NCBI RefSeq assembly: GCF_000002875.2
Contig: NC_009418.2
Coordinates: 1,166,273 to 1,230,272 of the forward strand
Source of the DNA: Leishmania infantum JPCM5
Taxonomy: Eukaryota > Euglenozoa > Kinetoplastea > Trypanosomatida > Trypanosomatidae
Length of the DNA: 64,000 nt
Direction: 5' to 3'
The notes under the pieces are model-generated. The model saw only the letters and a list, made by a program, of their open reading frames with translations, searched no databases and was not told the origin of the DNA. The position numbers and the translations under genes were made by a program. Within the stretch, counting starts at the first letter, position 1; the number at the start of each line of letters is the position of its first letter. This document shows positions 62,805-64,000 of the stretch, in pieces.

Positions 62805-64000
62805 ATGGAGTTCGTCCCGGCAAGCAGCCCTGTGCAACGGCGCCCGGTCGGTGTGCCACCATACCGCGTACCGCCCCTCTCGGGTCTATACCGAATGCGC
62901 TACCATCCGCCCACGCCAGACAGCACCTCATCCGATCGTCTCCGTGCAGAGAGTGGTGTTGAGGGGTCGGGTGACGCGGTATCTGGCACTCGCACTGCTT
63001 GCCGTGCAACCACTGGTCCCCCCGCCCAAGCTGGTGCAAACTCCGCTGCAGCGCGCCATGCAGCAGTCCATCAGCAGCTTCTCCGCGCGTCCTCGCTCCT
63101 TGATGATGGCATAGATTTGTTCGCTCTATACTCGTTATGCGAGGTGGAGCCGGTGCCGTGCAAGCTCTGCACCCTACACACGCAGGCGACGCTGAACACG
63201 TGCTCGTACCGTCTCCGTCAGTCGTATGAGCTACAAAAGAGGGGCACAGATCCATCTCTGCACTACCTCACAAGAGTCACGGAGACTCGCGACGAAGCTG
63301 CCGCCCGATCGGCGACGGAGTCTTCGCCACTGATTCGCATCTTGCAGCAGGGCTGGTATGTCTTCTTCTTCCCGATGAGCGAATGTGGGCGGCTGAAGGA
63401 CAACCTGCTGGTGTACGTCGGCGAGGCCTTGATTGCCGGCGACGTGGCTGAGTGCGACCTGGCCAATGACGGCTGTCTACGACCGCTCAAGACAACGACG
63501 GCGGTGGCATTACCTGGGGCCGTGAACGGTCCTCTTGGGGGCACGACAACGGCAGGGGCATCGAAGTCGACCTCCGCAAACCCACAATGTTGGAAGTCTC
63601 TTTTCTACTACGTGGTCAGCCCTGTCCCCGTGCACTGGGGCACGAGGCAGTCGGCAGACATCCACTTGACTATCTTGTGGCGCAGCATACCAGCTGCCTA
63701 TCCAGAGCATCGCCAGAGGAAGAGGAGCGTAACGCTTCTATACTCGTACTACTGCTCGCCGCGGGCGCCGGACACCTTCACGTGCCGCGCGCACTTCCCC
63801 AGTCATACTCGACTGCGGCTGGTACGCAGCCCAAACTGCGACACTAAGGTGCAACTGCGCAGTGATGTGACAGAACACATGGCGAAGGTGCACGTGGAAA
63901 CCATGGACGGTAAGCCGCTAGAGACACACCGACACACGCGCGACTACGTCTTCGTGCTACAGTTCTTGTTGGGGGACGACACAGGGATTCTGGAGGAGTC
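62805..64000 (+). CDS. Unrecognised protein, 3' end outside the window
   Basis: An open frame begins at ATG 62805 and stays open to the window edge (398 complete codons). A pyrimidine stretch (~62704-62737) ends in CAG at 62737-62739 and ATG 62805 is the first ATG after it, supporting the start. The first ~90 residues are Pro/Ser/Ala-rich. From ~105 the sequence looks globular, with a Cys pair in CKLC, an aromatic segment (GWYVFFFPMSE) and, at the cut end, THRHTRDYVFVLQFLLGDDTG, which resembles the first strands of an OB-fold. This could be a single-stranded-DNA- or RNA-binding protein, but that rests on a short stretch. The reading was translated by hand. Confidence 0.75.
   Translation, partial: MEFVPASSPVQRRPVGVPPYRVPPLSGLYRMRYHPPTPDSTSSDRLRAESGVEGSGDAVSGTRTACRATTGPPAQAGANSAAARHAAVHQQLLRASSLLDDGIDLFALYSLCEVEPVPCKLCTLHTQATLNTCSYRLRQSYELQKRGTDPSLHYLTRVTETRDEAAARSATESSPLIRILQQGWYVFFFPMSECGRLKDNLLVYVGEALIAGDVAECDLANDGCLRPLKTTTAVALPGAVNGPLGGTTTAGASKSTSANPQCWKSLFYYVVSPVPVHWGTRQSADIHLTILWRSIPAAYPEHRQRKRSVTLLYSYYCSPRAPDTFTCRAHFPSHTRLRLVRSPNCDTKVQLRSDVTEHMAKVHVETMDGKPLETHRHTRDYVFVLQFLLGDDTGILEE

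Noticed and set aside
1..64000. tRNA, rRNA, spliced-leader RNA or CRISPR arrays
   Set aside because: No matching motif was seen on reading; microsatellites are simple repeats without spacers.

Overview
The window reads as nuclear DNA of a trypanosomatid protist, most likely a Leishmania-type species. I cannot fix the species; the Viannia subgenus is only a guess. Support: 21 intron-less, GC-rich protein genes all on the + strand, separated by very long pyrimidine-rich and microsatellite-rich spacers (0.6 to 6 kb), with T/C tracts followed by AG just upstream of start codons (trans-splicing signals). There are also ~550-bp interspersed repeats resembling the SIDER retroposons of Leishmania. 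Everything fits a segment of one polycistronic transcription unit. No tRNA, rRNA, CRISPR array or bacterial-type operon was seen.

Layout. 0.2-1.5 kb: patatin-like phospholipase. 1.5-7.5 kb: a 6-kb gap with two copies of the repeat. 7.5-9.1 kb: an 89-aa membrane mini-protein and a thioredoxin-fold protein without a redox motif. 9.1-13 kb: a gap with the third repeat copy. 13-19 kb: an unknown 294-aa protein, a double calcyphosin-like EF-hand protein, a small membrane protein and an ADIP/SSX2IP-like coiled-coil protein. 19.8-24 kb: an NDK7 (DM10 + NDK) homologue and a leucine-rich-repeat protein. 25.8-39.2 kb: a large low-complexity protein, a CEP41-like rhodanese protein, a TTBK-like kinase ending in a CaaX box, and a CFAP418 (C8orf37) homologue. 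40.3-48.8 kb: a probable parallel beta-helix protein, a MAPR (cytochrome-b5-like) membrane protein and a mitochondrial carrier. 51.7-53.6 kb: a four-TM protein. 53.6-58.7 kb: a 5.2-kb gap with decayed retroposon-like DNA. 58.7-64 kb: a degenerate SET-like protein, a zinc-knuckle/WW/RanBP2-finger protein and a gene cut by the window end.

Functionally, an unusual share of the recognisable genes have cilium or basal-body homologues elsewhere (NDK7, CEP41, TTBK, CFAP418, SSX2IP-like, calcyphosin-like). Gene order in kinetoplastids is usually not functional, so this may be chance, but CEP41 and TTBK2 both act on axonemal tubulin or ciliogenesis in animals. The most distinctive sequence observations are the predicted prenylation motif on the TTBK-like kinase, a perfect 42-bp palindrome upstream of CFAP418, three nearly identical direct repeats flanking small gene blocks, a strongly diverged fourth copy of that repeat, and a 205-bp patch duplicated without a mismatch 7.5 kb apart.

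Several start codons were moved inward from the longest open frame to the first ATG, because the longest frames begin at GTG or TTG. No annotation here rests on a database search; all family calls are from motif recognition.
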